Program-made: the position numbers and the translations under genes
Shown: positions 17,418-25,247 of the stretch, piece after piece
How the letters are laid out: each line of letters begins with the position of its first letter
Numbering within the stretch: the stretch's first letter is position 1
Notes under the pieces: model-generated
Databases searched by the model: none
The model's input: the letters and a program-made list of their open reading frames with translations, nothing else
What the model was told of the DNA's origin: nothing
Assembly (NCBI RefSeq): GCF_900460955.1
Contig: NZ_UFUW01000001.1
Span: 1,858,738-1,922,737, forward strand
Source of the DNA: Cardiobacterium valvarum
GTDB lineage: Bacteria > Pseudomonadota > Gammaproteobacteria > Cardiobacteriales > Cardiobacteriaceae
Direction: 5' to 3'
Length of the DNA: 64,000 nucleotides

Positions 17418-19361
17418 ATGCAATTACGCATTACCCTGCTCACCGCTGCCCTGCTCACCAGCGGGGCCAGCTTCGCTGCCACGCAGTACTACGGCGGTAT
17501 GTACCAGTGCAAATCACCGGGTTACCTCAACCTCGCCGTAAGCGAGGGCAAACCCGCCAATGTCGATCTTCGCTATTACCTTGTTGAAGAAGACAGTTAC
17601 TACCACCTCAAAGGTGAAGCTGAATGGGGCAAAAACGGCGGTGAATTTCGCGACGGCAGTATCGGGTTACGCGTCAAAGACAACAAAGCCACCTGGTTGG
17701 GCTGGGACGGCAAAGTTAATGAAGACTGCACCCCCTTCACCCTCAGTGCAAGAAAGCCGCCACTGGAAGAAGCACAAGCCCTGCTGGATCTCCTGAAAAC
17801 TGCCGGCACCGATGCGACAGGTGTGCGCAGCGTTGCCGAAGCCGAAACTGCCGTGCCTCCGGCGGATATGCTGCCCGAACTCGATCGGACCGCCACCAAA
17901 CAGGCGATTGATCAGGCGCGCAGCGACTACTGGGCGCGCGCTTTCGCCGACCGTCGGCAAAAAGTCGCCACTATGCCCATCACGGGCGATGGCAAAGACT
18001 ATCTCTCTACTGTGCAACCGCTGCTTAATGCCGACATGGGGCCCAGAGGACTTTTTCGCCGTTACGATAATGCCGCTGCCGCACAAAAATATGAAAACGC
18101 CCTTATCGCTTACCGCCTGGCCATAACCGGTCTTGATCCGATGCTGGCCCGCCGTTCTACAAAAGCGCTATGCGACCGCCTCAACATGTTCAGCGGGTGG
18201 TATGCCAATACCTCCGAACGCCTGCAAATCGCTACGGGCATCCCGTTTGCCTTCTGGACCCGCGACATAGCGCAAGAAACCATTGATCAACTGCGCAATT
18301 GCAAGCAGGGTGATGCTGCTGACTGGATTGTAGACAACTTCCCAACGATCACCCAGGCAGCCGACACCTACCAGGCTATCATCCCGAAAATCAAGGAAAT
18401 GCTCGCCCTGCCGGATGACCACGACACCCTCGTCAAAACCGGCGGCCTGACGCTAGATAAAACGCTGCGCGAACAATACAAATTGAAAAACGACGATATC
18501 GACCTGATGAGCGGCGGCGCACTGGGGCAAAAACGCGAAACCATCAAAAACAAAATCAGCGGTGATATCCCTGCCATTATTGACAAAGCGCTGGCAGAGC
18601 AAGAGTACCGCTCGCAATATAAACTCTGCGAAGAACTTTTTGAACAAACCGGTATGCGCGACCTCGTCCAGCAATGCGCGGAAATCGCCCCGGCACACAT
18701 GGCACAAGCCGCCCTCAACAAAGCCATCGCCAATGCGGACAGCATTAACAGCATTGCCGCTGCCCGCGAAGTGGACTGGCTGCAGCTGCCGCGTGTCAAT
18801 AACGCCTCTGACGAAGCCATCGCCAAAGCAGAAGCCGCGCTCGAACCCGCCCGCGAACGCATCGCCAAACTCATATTGAGCGACATAGACGCCAAAATTG
18901 CCGCATCCCCCGACAGCGCTCTCAGCAGCGATGCCTGCCCGGATGCCTACCGTGTCCCAGACACCATCCAGCGTGCCTTTGATAGCTGCGAACAACGCGT
19001 CCGGGCGCACAACAGCGCCGTCGCCGAAGCCAAATGCCAAACGGCTATCGCCGCATCCGGCGCGAAAGACATCGCGGAAAACCGCATCCGCCTCTATTCA
19101 TGGCGCAAGGGCGGCGAAGTGGAAGTCAACATCGGCAAACTTATCTGCGACTCGGATATGCCTATTACCATTGGAAAATCCGGCTGGTTGAGCAATAGCC
19201 GCGAACTCAAAGCCGGTGTGGACGGTGAAGAGATCATCGCTACCATCAAACCGGACAAAGACGACGTGTGGACCATCACCGCCGTCAAGGGTTGGATACC
19301 GCCTCAAGATACCCCGGTTTCCATCTGCCTCTGGAACCGCGAAGTCTGCAGCAGGAAATAA
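17418..19361 (+). CDS. Large exported protein of unknown function
   Basis: From the ATG at 17418, with CAGGAGA upstream, the product is 647 residues with a cleavable signal peptide (LLTSGASFA|AT). I recognise no family. The first 120 residues look like a small beta domain with two cysteines (YQCKSP and NEDCTP); the long middle is alpha-helical and charged, and cysteines recur singly along its length (for example RNCKQG, LCEELF, QQCAEI, CEQRV), as in periplasmic proteins with several disulfides. It stands alone in its transcription unit. It could be an envelope-stress or surface protein; nothing in the sequence decides this. Confidence 0.75.
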   Translation: MQLRITLLTAALLTSGASFAATQYYGGMYQCKSPGYLNLAVSEGKPANVDLRYYLVEEDSYYHLKGEAEWGKNGGEFRDGSIGLRVKDNKATWLGWDGKVNEDCTPFTLSARKPPLEEAQALLDLLKTAGTDATGVRSVAEAETAVPPADMLPELDRTATKQAIDQARSDYWARAFADRRQKVATMPITGDGKDYLSTVQPLLNADMGPRGLFRRYDNAAAAQKYENALIAYRLAITGLDPMLARRSTKALCDRLNMFSGWYANTSERLQIATGIPFAFWTRDIAQETIDQLRNCKQGDAADWIVDNFPTITQAADTYQAIIPKIKEMLALPDDHDTLVKTGGLTLDKTLREQYKLKNDDIDLMSGGALGQKRETIKNKISGDIPAIIDKALAEQEYRSQYKLCEELFEQTGMRDLVQQCAEIAPAHMAQAALNKAIANADSINSIAAAREVDWLQLPRVNNASDEAIAKAEAALEPARERIAKLILSDIDAKIAASPDSALSSDACPDAYRVPDTIQRAFDSCEQRVRAHNSAVAEAKCQTAIAASGAKDIAENRIRLYSWRKGGEVEVNIGKLICDSDMPITIGKSGWLSNSRELKAGVDGEEIIATIKPDKDDVWTITAVKGWIPPQDTPVSICLWNREVCSRK

Positions 19362-19400
19362 AAGATACCGACGCCCTCCCCCGCTGGTTGTCCACGAGCT

Positions 19401-19423
19401 CAGGTTTTATCCCGCTTGGCGGT
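19401..19423. repeat. Single 25-bp-family repeat, GATAAAACC subtype
   Basis: CAGGTTTTATCCCGCTTGGC followed by GG is the reverse orientation of the subtype CCGCCAAGCGGGATAAAACC. The same sequence recurs at 38259-38280. Confidence 0.8.
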
Positions 19424-19430
19424 CATCCTC

Positions 19431-19460
19431 AAAAAAGCCCCGCAGGGCGGGGCTTTGATT
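19431..19460. terminator. Terminator of rtcB-prfH
   Basis: A perfect 10-bp stem (AAAGCCCCGC / GCGGGGCTTT) with an AGG loop is followed on the minus strand by a run of T, 17 bases beyond the prfH stop. Confidence 0.9.
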
Positions 19461-19472
19461 TTGGTGAAAGGA

Positions 19473-20081
19473 TTAAGCGCGTTCGCGAAAGTCGTCGCCG
19501 ACAAAGATGCGCACCGGATTGCCGCGTTCAATCTGGAAATGGCGGCAGTGTTGCGCGTGTCGCTGCACGGCCTCCCGTTCCACCACCAGCGCAGCGTGGC
19601 GCGCATCCAGTTGTTGGTACGCGAGACGGCGGTTCGCATGCTGCGAGCGTTCCGCCTGCACTTTGACGCGCAGGCCGCTCACGCTGTCCGTCGCCCACAC
19701 CGCGCTGCGCGTTTTGTTGACGTGCTGCCCGCCTTTGCCGCCCGCTTTGCAGCTTTGGATGAGGATGTCACCCCGCGCAACGGGAGCGGTCTCTGCCAGC
19801 GGGTAGATGCCGATGTACCAGTTTTTGCGCGGATGCCTGGGGCGGATGCGGCTTTGCCAGATCCACTGGATGGTACCCTGCCAGCGCGCGGCGAAGGCTG
19901 CCACCTCGTCGCCGCTTAACGTGATGACGGCAGACTGGATGCCGTGCCGGCTGCGGCGTTCGTCGTGGATTTCCACGCGGATGCCATGCGCGGCAGCTTC
20001 GGCGCTGAGACGTTGCAGGGCAAAGGCGGCGGCTCGTTCGCATTCGCCGGGGCCGTGTGCGGCGCTGATTTGCAGTTTCAT
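19473..20081 (-). CDS. prfH: Peptide chain release factor H
   Basis: The 202-residue protein is a release-factor domain without the codon-recognition domain. It has the peptidyl-hydrolase motif in KAGGKGGQHVNKTRSAVW. PrfH is known to act with the RtcB2 RNA ligase: it acts on ribosomes damaged in the 16S decoding centre, freeing them so that RtcB2 can reseal the nick. The ATG overlaps the rtcB TGA by one base (TGATG), so both are made together. A terminator follows. Confidence 0.93.
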   Translation of the reverse strand: MKLQISAAHGPGECERAAAFALQRLSAEAAAHGIRVEIHDERRSRHGIQSAVITLSGDEVAAFAARWQGTIQWIWQSRIRPRHPRKNWYIGIYPLAETAPVARGDILIQSCKAGGKGGQHVNKTRSAVWATDSVSGLRVKVQAERSQHANRRLAYQQLDARHAALVVEREAVQRHAQHCRHFQIERGNPVRIFVGDDFRERA

Positions 20082-21172
20082 CAGGCATCCCCCCGCGTTT
20101 TGTAGGTGAGGACGGGCGTGAGGCGCAGCACCGGCTCGATAAGGCCGAAGTCGGTGAGGGCCGCGATGGTGTGCTCAATGTTGCGGTAGGCCTGCGGCGC
20201 TTCGTCGTAAAGCAGGGTTTTGTCGGCGCAGATGATATGGCCGCCGTAGGGGTTGCGCAGCAGTTCTTTCGGACGGTATTTGCCGGACAGGCGCGCTTTG
20301 CAGGCGCCACGCTGCCATTTGCGTCCGGCACCGTGGGCAAGGCTGGCAAGATTGCCTACATCCCGTCCGGCCGGGCGGACGAGGTAGCTGGCACTGCCGC
20401 GCGATCCGGCGATAACAACGAGGCCGGCCGCACCTTTGCGGTGCAGCCAGCCATCCACGCCGTTCAGGTGCGTGTGCACGAGCTGGTTGTGCGCGGTGTC
20501 GCTGACGGGGTGCAGCGTGGCGCCGAGGTTTTGCGCAAGGCGGGCGGCGATGAGGCTGCGGTTTGCTTTGCCGTAAGCAACGGCAGCGTCGTGCGCGGCG
20601 AGATAAGCGGCGGCATCCGGACTTGCGGCGGCAAGCGGCGCATGGCCGTGCTGCTTGATGTGCGCGCGCAGGATAGCGCCGCCATAACCGCGTGAACCGC
20701 TGTGGACGAGGACGCACAAGGCATCCGCGTCGAAATCCGGCGGCAGTTGCGCAGGGGCAAGGACGGCATCAACGCGCTGGATTTCCGCGAAGTGGTTGCC
20801 GCCGCCGATGGTGCCGAGGGCGTGACGGTAGGGGTGGTCGGCGGTGATGCCTGTGGCCACGATATGCGGCAGCCAGTCGTCATCAAGCGGACTTTCAAGT
20901 TCGCCGATGCGGCGCAGTAGCTTGTCCGCACTGGTTTTGCGCGCGGCAAGGTCACTCTGCCACAGGCTCATGCCGCAGCCGATATCAGCGCCGATGAGGG
21001 CGGGATAGAGGTGGCTGTGGCTGCAAAATGCGGCACCAACGGGATAGCCGCGCCCCGGATGCAGGTCAGGCATACCGGCGGCAGCGTCAATGTGAGCAAG
21101 GGCGGCAGTGCGGTTGAGTTGCTCAATGGCGCTGCCTTCGGGGGTGGTTTTGTGGTCGGCAATGATGACCAC
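20081..21172 (-). CDS. rtcB: RtcB-family RNA ligase (PrfH-associated type)
   Basis: The 363-residue protein carries RtcB's active-site elements: GADIGCGMSL (metal-binding cysteine), GTIGGGNHFAEIQ, LVHSGSRGYG, and the guanylated histidine in LASLAHGAGRKW. It joins 3'-phosphate or cyclic phosphate RNA ends to 5'-OH ends using GTP and Mn. The frame as listed starts at GTG 21172. An ATG with a good AGGA site lies 18 bases upstream in the same frame (21190) but is followed at codon 4 by TAA, so translation probably starts there, stops, and reinitiates at the GTG. An attenuator-like leader precedes it. Confidence 0.93.
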   Translation of the reverse strand: MVIIADHKTTPEGSAIEQLNRTAALAHIDAAAGMPDLHPGRGYPVGAAFCSHSHLYPALIGADIGCGMSLWQSDLAARKTSADKLLRRIGELESPLDDDWLPHIVATGITADHPYRHALGTIGGGNHFAEIQRVDAVLAPAQLPPDFDADALCVLVHSGSRGYGGAILRAHIKQHGHAPLAAASPDAAAYLAAHDAAVAYGKANRSLIAARLAQNLGATLHPVSDTAHNQLVHTHLNGVDGWLHRKGAAGLVVIAGSRGSASYLVRPAGRDVGNLASLAHGAGRKWQRGACKARLSGKYRPKELLRNPYGGHIICADKTLLYDEAPQAYRNIEHTIAALTDFGLIEPVLRLTPVLTYKTRGDA

Positions 21173-21178
21173 GGCTTT

Positions 21179-21190
21179 TTAATTGCCCAT
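21179..21190 (-). other. Four-codon ORF (MGN-stop) at the natural rtcB start
   Basis: ATG GGC AAT TAA is in frame with rtcB and is preceded by AGGA at 5 bases. Related ligases tend to start with MGN-like residues, so this looks like the ancestral rtcB start interrupted by a stop codon. The GTG used in the rtcB entry is only two codons downstream, allowing reinitiation. Confidence 0.7.
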
Positions 21191-21195
21191 AGGAA

Positions 21196-21304
21196 TCCTG
21201 TGATTGTTCGGTGAAAGACGCAATCACAAGCGGGCGGAAGAATGGGAAGCCGCTCAGGCGTTGTGATTGCAGGGAGTGATGTCAGTCGTGCGGGTACGCA
21301 TCAT
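21196..21304 (-). promoter_or_regulatory. Putative translation-sensing leader of rtcB-prfH with alternative hairpins
   Basis: In the transcript three segments can pair. Segment A (GCAATCACAA, 21270-21261) lies inside the last codons of a 16-codon ORF. Segment B (TTGTGATTGC, 21229-21220) pairs perfectly with A over 10 bp. Segment C (CAATCACAG, 21206-21198) repeats A and can pair with B over 9 bp, overlapping the AGGA ribosome-binding site at 21199-21196. A ribosome finishing the leader ORF would cover A and favour B:C, hiding the site; without it A:B forms and frees the site. The pairing is visible; the mechanism is inference. Confidence 0.6.
21254..21304 (-). CDS. 16-residue leader ORF upstream of rtcB
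   Basis: The ORF encodes MMRTRTTDITPCNHNA and has a near-perfect AAGGAGGT ribosome-binding site at 21316-21309 spaced 4-5 bases from the ATG. Its last codons form the left arm of the leader hairpin. Its stop at 21256-21254 would place a terminating ribosome on that arm. It is too short for any family and is proposed as a regulatory peptide rather than a functional protein. Confidence 0.55.
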   Translation of the reverse strand: MMRTRTTDITPCNHNA

Positions 21305-21424
21305 GGGAACCTCCTTGCGGTTAAGTGAATCGGGATAAAACGGGCGCGGATTACAGGGATGCGGGGGCGGGCGGGCAAGGTTTTTGTTGCGTGTCAGCAA
21401 CAGATAGCGGCGATTTTCATGCCG

Positions 21425-21481
21425 TTAGTCGTACGAACTCCATTTGACCCGCGAGCTGAAAAAGCCGTTGTGGTAGTTCAT
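21425..21481 (-). CDS. 18-residue ORF with strong ribosome-binding site
   Basis: The ORF encodes MNYHNGFFSSRVKWSSYD and is preceded by AAGGAG five bases before the ATG. It lies 59 bases after the DUF4276 stop and 120 bases before the second leader ORF. The peptide matches no family I know. Two successive tiny ORFs with ideal initiation sites upstream of an RNA-repair operon make a regulatory role plausible. Confidence 0.4.
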   Translation of the reverse strand: MNYHNGFFSSRVKWSSYD

Positions 21482-21540
21482 GGGGTCTCCTTGTGAGTGG
21501 GGTTATTGCGCGGAATGCGCAAGTTGGCCATTGGGCTGGT

Positions 21541-22182
21541 TCAGGGATTTGCACTCAGGCGGCGGATACCGGCGCAGAATTTACGGAAACTGGGTGAGAG
21601 GTTGCGTTCGGGTTCGAGCAAGGGGGCTATGTTTTCCGCCCATTCGTATTTTTTGCTGCCGACGGTTTTGTCGCGTTTGAGGCCGGTCGCGCCTTCGGGG
21701 TAAATGACGTCGGCCAAGAGTTCCCATGTGCCGCAAATGCTGTCTTGTTTGTAGCGTTTGAGTTTGTCTTGGCGCTGTCTGGCTGTGGGGTAAGCTCGCA
21801 ATAGGGCGTGCTTGTCGCCCAGATACCAGGCCTCGATTTCTTCGATGGCCAGGCGGATGAGGACGGTAAGTGCGGGAGCGCTGACCGCTACCAACGCGTT
21901 AAGCTCGGCAAGGAAGGCCGCACAGTTGCGGTTATCGGTATCGACCAGCACGACGACAGCATCAATGCCGGGGGTATTGGCATAGCCTTGCAGGAGGCGG
22001 GGCAAGTTGTCGAGCAAAATACGTTTGTTTGGGTCGGTTGTTCCTTTAAGGTTGGGCGGAATATGGCCGACTCCTTTGTAAGCGTGGATGCGCCATGTGT
22101 GTGCCGGATCTAGCAGTTTGGGCAGTAAGGCACTCAGCAGTTTTTTACCAGAGGCGTCTTCAACCAGGAATTCGATGTGCAT
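21541..22182 (-). CDS. DUF4276 family protein, predicted TOPRIM-like partner of the AAA ATPase
   Basis: From ATG 22182 the protein is 213 residues. It starts MHIEFLVEDASGKKLL, matching the conserved glutamate of TOPRIM-like folds, and has the acidic motif VVLVDTDNRN (DxD) and AIEEIEAWYLGD typical of DUF4276. Such proteins pair with AAA/OLD-like ATPases in putative phage-defence modules. The gene starts 2 bases after the ATPase stop. A longer upstream frame overlaps the ATPase and is not used. Predicted role: a nuclease-like effector controlled by the ATPase (inference). Confidence 0.8.
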   Translation of the reverse strand: MHIEFLVEDASGKKLLSALLPKLLDPAHTWRIHAYKGVGHIPPNLKGTTDPNKRILLDNLPRLLQGYANTPGIDAVVVLVDTDNRNCAAFLAELNALVAVSAPALTVLIRLAIEEIEAWYLGDKHALLRAYPTARQRQDKLKRYKQDSICGTWELLADVIYPEGATGLKRDKTVGSKKYEWAENIAPLLEPERNLSPSFRKFCAGIRRLSANP

Positions 22183-22184
22183 GG

Positions 22185-23408
22185 TTAAGCCCGATCCAAA
22201 TAGTCGCTGTACCACAGTCCGCCCAGAGGCAGGCCTTCTTTCACCAAACGGTTGACCAGCGCGATGTCGGAGGCGCGACGGATGGTGGAGAATCCGTCGC
22301 TGCCTTTTTCCAGTATCCATACTTCTTCCGGCGAGAGTGCGTCAACGAAATAGGGTTGGTGCGTCGTCACGAAGATTTGCGGCGCATTTTTTTTGCCGGT
22401 GGCATGGGCGCGGAATTCATTGGCCAGGGTTTCCAGCAGCTTGTGGTAAAGACCATTTTCCGGTTCTTCGATACAGATAAAGGGCGGCGGTTCGGGGTCT
22501 TCCAAAAGCAGCAGGTAGGCAAAAATTTTCAGGGTGCCATCGGACATTTGCTGGGCGAAAAAGGGATCGGTGAAGGCGCCGTCGTTGAAGCGCAGGAGTA
22601 CGCGTTTGTCGGCGGTAACTTCGGTGTCAATATGGGTGATGCCGGGGATTCTTTCGGCAATACGGAGGAGGATTTTGCGGAATCTTTCTTTGTGTTCGCG
22701 CTCCATGTATTGCACGACGTTGCCGATGTTGTCACCGTGGATGTTGAGGTGGCGCTGCGCTCCAGCATTGGACAGGGTGCGCGCAGCATCAGGGTAGAAG
22801 TAGGACAGATACCAGCTTTTCAGGAAGTCGCGAAAACGCTGGATACGCGGATGTTCGCGCAGGGTGCCGAGGGTGGCGATGCCGAGTTGACGCGGATCGG
22901 TCAATTCGACGGGAATTTTGCTGCTGTCTTCTTCGCTTTCGACAGCATCTTGACCGGCCCAAGCGGTGCCTTTGCCGTGATTAAGACGGAGAAAGGGGAA
23001 GGGTTGGCCGTGTTTTTGCCCTTTACGCCGCTGTTTGAGGGTTTCTGATTCGACGTAAGGACGCTCGTGTTTATCAAGGTTGATAGCGAGTTCGTAGGTG
23101 ATGGGGCGCTCGCTTTTGGATTCGCGGTAATAGATTTCAAAGCGGATAGGTTCATCCGTACCTTTGCTGCGCAGACGCTCGAAGCCGCCGCGCTGTTTCA
23201 TGTCGCAGGCGGTTTCCACATCGGTAGCGAGGCAGTCGGCGATGAAGCCGAAAGCATCAAGCAGCGTGCTTTTGCCGGCGCCGTTTTTACCGATGACGAC
23301 GGTGAAGGGTGTCAATGCTGTGGCGTTTTGCCCATATGACACTTTGCCGAGGGTGATGTCGCGCAAGGCGCGAAAGTTTTGCACGCGGAAGCCTTCAATA
23401 ACGGCCAT
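22185..23408 (-). CDS. AAA (OLD/AAA_21-type) ATPase of a putative defence pair
   Basis: The 407-residue protein has an SMC/OLD-type ATPase layout: N-terminal IEGFRVQNFRALRDI, Walker A VIGKNGAGKSTLLDAF (about residues 38-53), ABC-like signature MSDGTLKIFAYLLLLED, Walker B FICIEEPENGLYH and switch histidine VTTHQPYFVD. This is the AAA_21 form coupled to DUF4276 or TOPRIM effectors in systems similar to PARIS. It begins 14 bases after the prfC stop, so it is probably cotranscribed with it. Confidence 0.85.
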   Translation of the reverse strand: MAVIEGFRVQNFRALRDITLGKVSYGQNATALTPFTVVIGKNGAGKSTLLDAFGFIADCLATDVETACDMKQRGGFERLRSKGTDEPIRFEIYYRESKSERPITYELAINLDKHERPYVESETLKQRRKGQKHGQPFPFLRLNHGKGTAWAGQDAVESEEDSSKIPVELTDPRQLGIATLGTLREHPRIQRFRDFLKSWYLSYFYPDAARTLSNAGAQRHLNIHGDNIGNVVQYMEREHKERFRKILLRIAERIPGITHIDTEVTADKRVLLRFNDGAFTDPFFAQQMSDGTLKIFAYLLLLEDPEPPPFICIEEPENGLYHKLLETLANEFRAHATGKKNAPQIFVTTHQPYFVDALSPEEVWILEKGSDGFSTIRRASDIALVNRLVKEGLPLGGLWYSDYLDRA

Positions 23409-23422
23409 GGTTTCCTCCGGAT

Positions 23423-25015
23423 TTATTGCGCCAAATGGTCGCGGGTAGCGGCGAAGCCAATGTCGGGGTGGCGTTCCTGGGTGAGTTGCAGGTTGACGCG
23501 GCTGGGCGCGACGTACACCAGCTGCCCGTAGTGGTCGTGGGCGAGGTTTGCCTGGTTTTTGTCGGTAAAGGCTTTCAGCGCTTTATCATCCGGCGCTTCT
23601 ACCCAGCGCGCGGTGGCGACATTTACCCCTTCAAACTGGCACTCGACGTTGTATTCGGTTTTGAGGCGCTCTTTGACAACATCGAATTGCAACACGCCGA
23701 CCGCGCCGAGGATGAGGTCGTTGCCAATCAGCGGTTTGAAGAATTGGGTCGCGCCTTCTTCACAGAGTTGTTCCAGCCCTTTCAGGAGCGCTTTCATTTT
23801 CAGCGGATCTTTCAGGCGGACGCGGCGGAAGAGTTCCGGCGCGAAATCAGGGATGCCGGTGAATTGCAGGTCTTCGCCTTCGGTAAAAGTGTCGCCGATG
23901 CGGATGGTGCCGTGGTTGTGGATACCGATGATGTCACCGGCGACGGCGCTGCTGATGTGTTCGCGTTCGGCGGCGAGAAAGGTGAGTGCGTCGGGGATTT
24001 TCACGTCACGCGCGAGACGCACCTGGCGCAGTTTCATGCCGGGGGTGAAGGTGCCGGAATTGATGCGCATGAAGGCGATGCGGTCACGGTGTTTCGGATC
24101 CATGTTCGCCTGGATTTTGAAGACGAAGCCGCTGAATTTGTCTTCCTGCGGGGCAACGGCACGCGCCGTGGTCTGCCGCGCGCGCGGCGCAGGGGCGTAT
24201 TCGGCAAAGCCGTTCAGCATTTCGCGCACGCCGAAGTTGCCAATCGCCGAGCCGAAGTACACCGGCGTCAATTCGCCGCGCAGGTAGGCATCATGATCAA
24301 AGGGGTTACCCGCTTCGCGCAGCAGCTCGATTTCGTCGCGGAAGGCGGCGATGGTGTCGGACAGGAGTTCGTCAAGGCGCGGGTTGTCGAGGCCCTGCAC
24401 TTCTTCGCCGTTGTTGACCAGCGCGCCTTTGCCCGCGTCGTAAAAATAGACCCTGTCTTCCAGCAGGTGATAGACACCGCGCAAGGTGCGTCCCATGCCA
24501 ATCGGCCAGGTGACGGGCGCGCAGCGGATTTTCAGCACGTCTTCGACTTCATCGAGCAGGCTCATCGGCTCACGTCCCTCGCGGTCAAGCTTGTTGATGA
24601 AAGTGAAGATGGGGGTGTCGCGCAGGCGGCAGACTTCCATCAGCTTGATGGTGCGTTCTTCGACGCCTTTGGCACAGTCAATGACCATCAGTGCCGAGTC
24701 CACGGCGGTAAGGGTGCGGTAGGTATCTTCGGAAAAGTCTTCGTGGCCGGGGGTGTCGAGCAGGTTGATGACGCGACCGTTATAGGGGAACTGCATCACC
24801 GAGCTGGTAACGGAGATACCGCGTTCCTGCTCCATTTTCATCCAGTCGGAGGTGGCATGGCGCGCTGCCTTGCGTCCTTTGACCGTGCCGGCGAGTGCTA
24901 TCGCGCCGCCAAAGAGCAGCAGTTTTTCGGTGAGGGTGGTTTTCCCCGCGTCGGGGTGGGAAATGATGGCGAAGGTGCGGCGGTCGCGGTAGTCGTTGGA
25001 GAGGATGTCGCTCAT
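23423..25015 (-). CDS. prfC: Peptide chain release factor 3
   Basis: The 530-residue GTPase matches RF3 in length (529 in Escherichia coli). It has the G1 motif [19 protein letters not shown], the G3 region [14 protein letters not shown] and G4 [11 protein letters not shown]3 recycles RF1 and RF2 from ribosomes after peptide release and takes part in post-peptidyl-transfer quality control. It heads the block that continues into the AAA/DUF4276 pair and, further on, rtcB-prfH. Confidence 0.97.
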   Translation of the reverse strand: MSDILSNDYRDRRTFAIISHPDAGKTTLTEKLLLFGGAIALAGTVKGRKAARHATSDWMKMEQERGISVTSSVMQFPYNGRVINLLDTPGHEDFSEDTYRTLTAVDSALMVIDCAKGVEERTIKLMEVCRLRDTPIFTFINKLDREGREPMSLLDEVEDVLKIRCAPVTWPIGMGRTLRGVYHLLEDRVYFYDAGKGALVNNGEEVQGLDNPRLDELLSDTIAAFRDEIELLREAGNPFDHDAYLRGELTPVYFGSAIGNFGVREMLNGFAEYAPAPRARQTTARAVAPQEDKFSGFVFKIQANMDPKHRDRIAFMRINSGTFTPGMKLRQVRLARDVKIPDALTFLAAEREHISSAVAGDIIGIHNHGTIRIGDTFTEGEDLQFTGIPDFAPELFRRVRLKDPLKMKALLKGLEQLCEEGATQFFKPLIGNDLILGAVGVLQFDVVKERLKTEYNVECQFEGVNVATARWVEAPDDKALKAFTDKNQANLAHDHYGQLVYVAPSRVNLQLTQERHPDIGFAATRDHLAQ

Positions 25016-25122
25016 GGTTTTCGGGCTGGTTGAAAGAGAAACCGCGCACGGGGCGCGGCAGGAACGAGTTTAGTATAAGCGCTGTCAGGGTTTGGCGTCA
25101 GGCCTTCGTGCACGACAACATT

Positions 25123-25173
25123 GCATCAAGCGGCATCAATACTGGGCTCGCCAAGCGGCGTAGATACTGGGCT
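25123..25173. repeat. Two 25-bp-family repeats
   Basis: Two tandem forward copies, CATCAAGCGGCATCAATACTG and CGCCAAGCGGCGTAGATACTG in outline, lie in the divergent-to-tandem gap between prfC and pflB. Confidence 0.85.
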
Positions 25174-25199
25174 TGTCACCGCTACGAAGGTAGCAAACA

Positions 25200-25232
25200 T
25201 AAAAAGTGCCGGGGAAGACCCCGGCACTTTTT
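25200..25232. terminator. Terminator of pflB
   Basis: A perfect 14-bp stem (AAAAAGTGCCGGGG / CCCCGGCACTTTTT) with an AAGA loop lies 16 bases beyond the pflB stop and is T-rich on both sides. Confidence 0.93.
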
Positions 25233-25247
25233 GGGCACGACAGTGTC

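Noticed and set aside
22095-25033. Long plus-strand frames opposite prfC and the AAA ATPase
   Set aside because: Composition is typical of antisense read-through, and both minus-strand genes have full sets of motifs.
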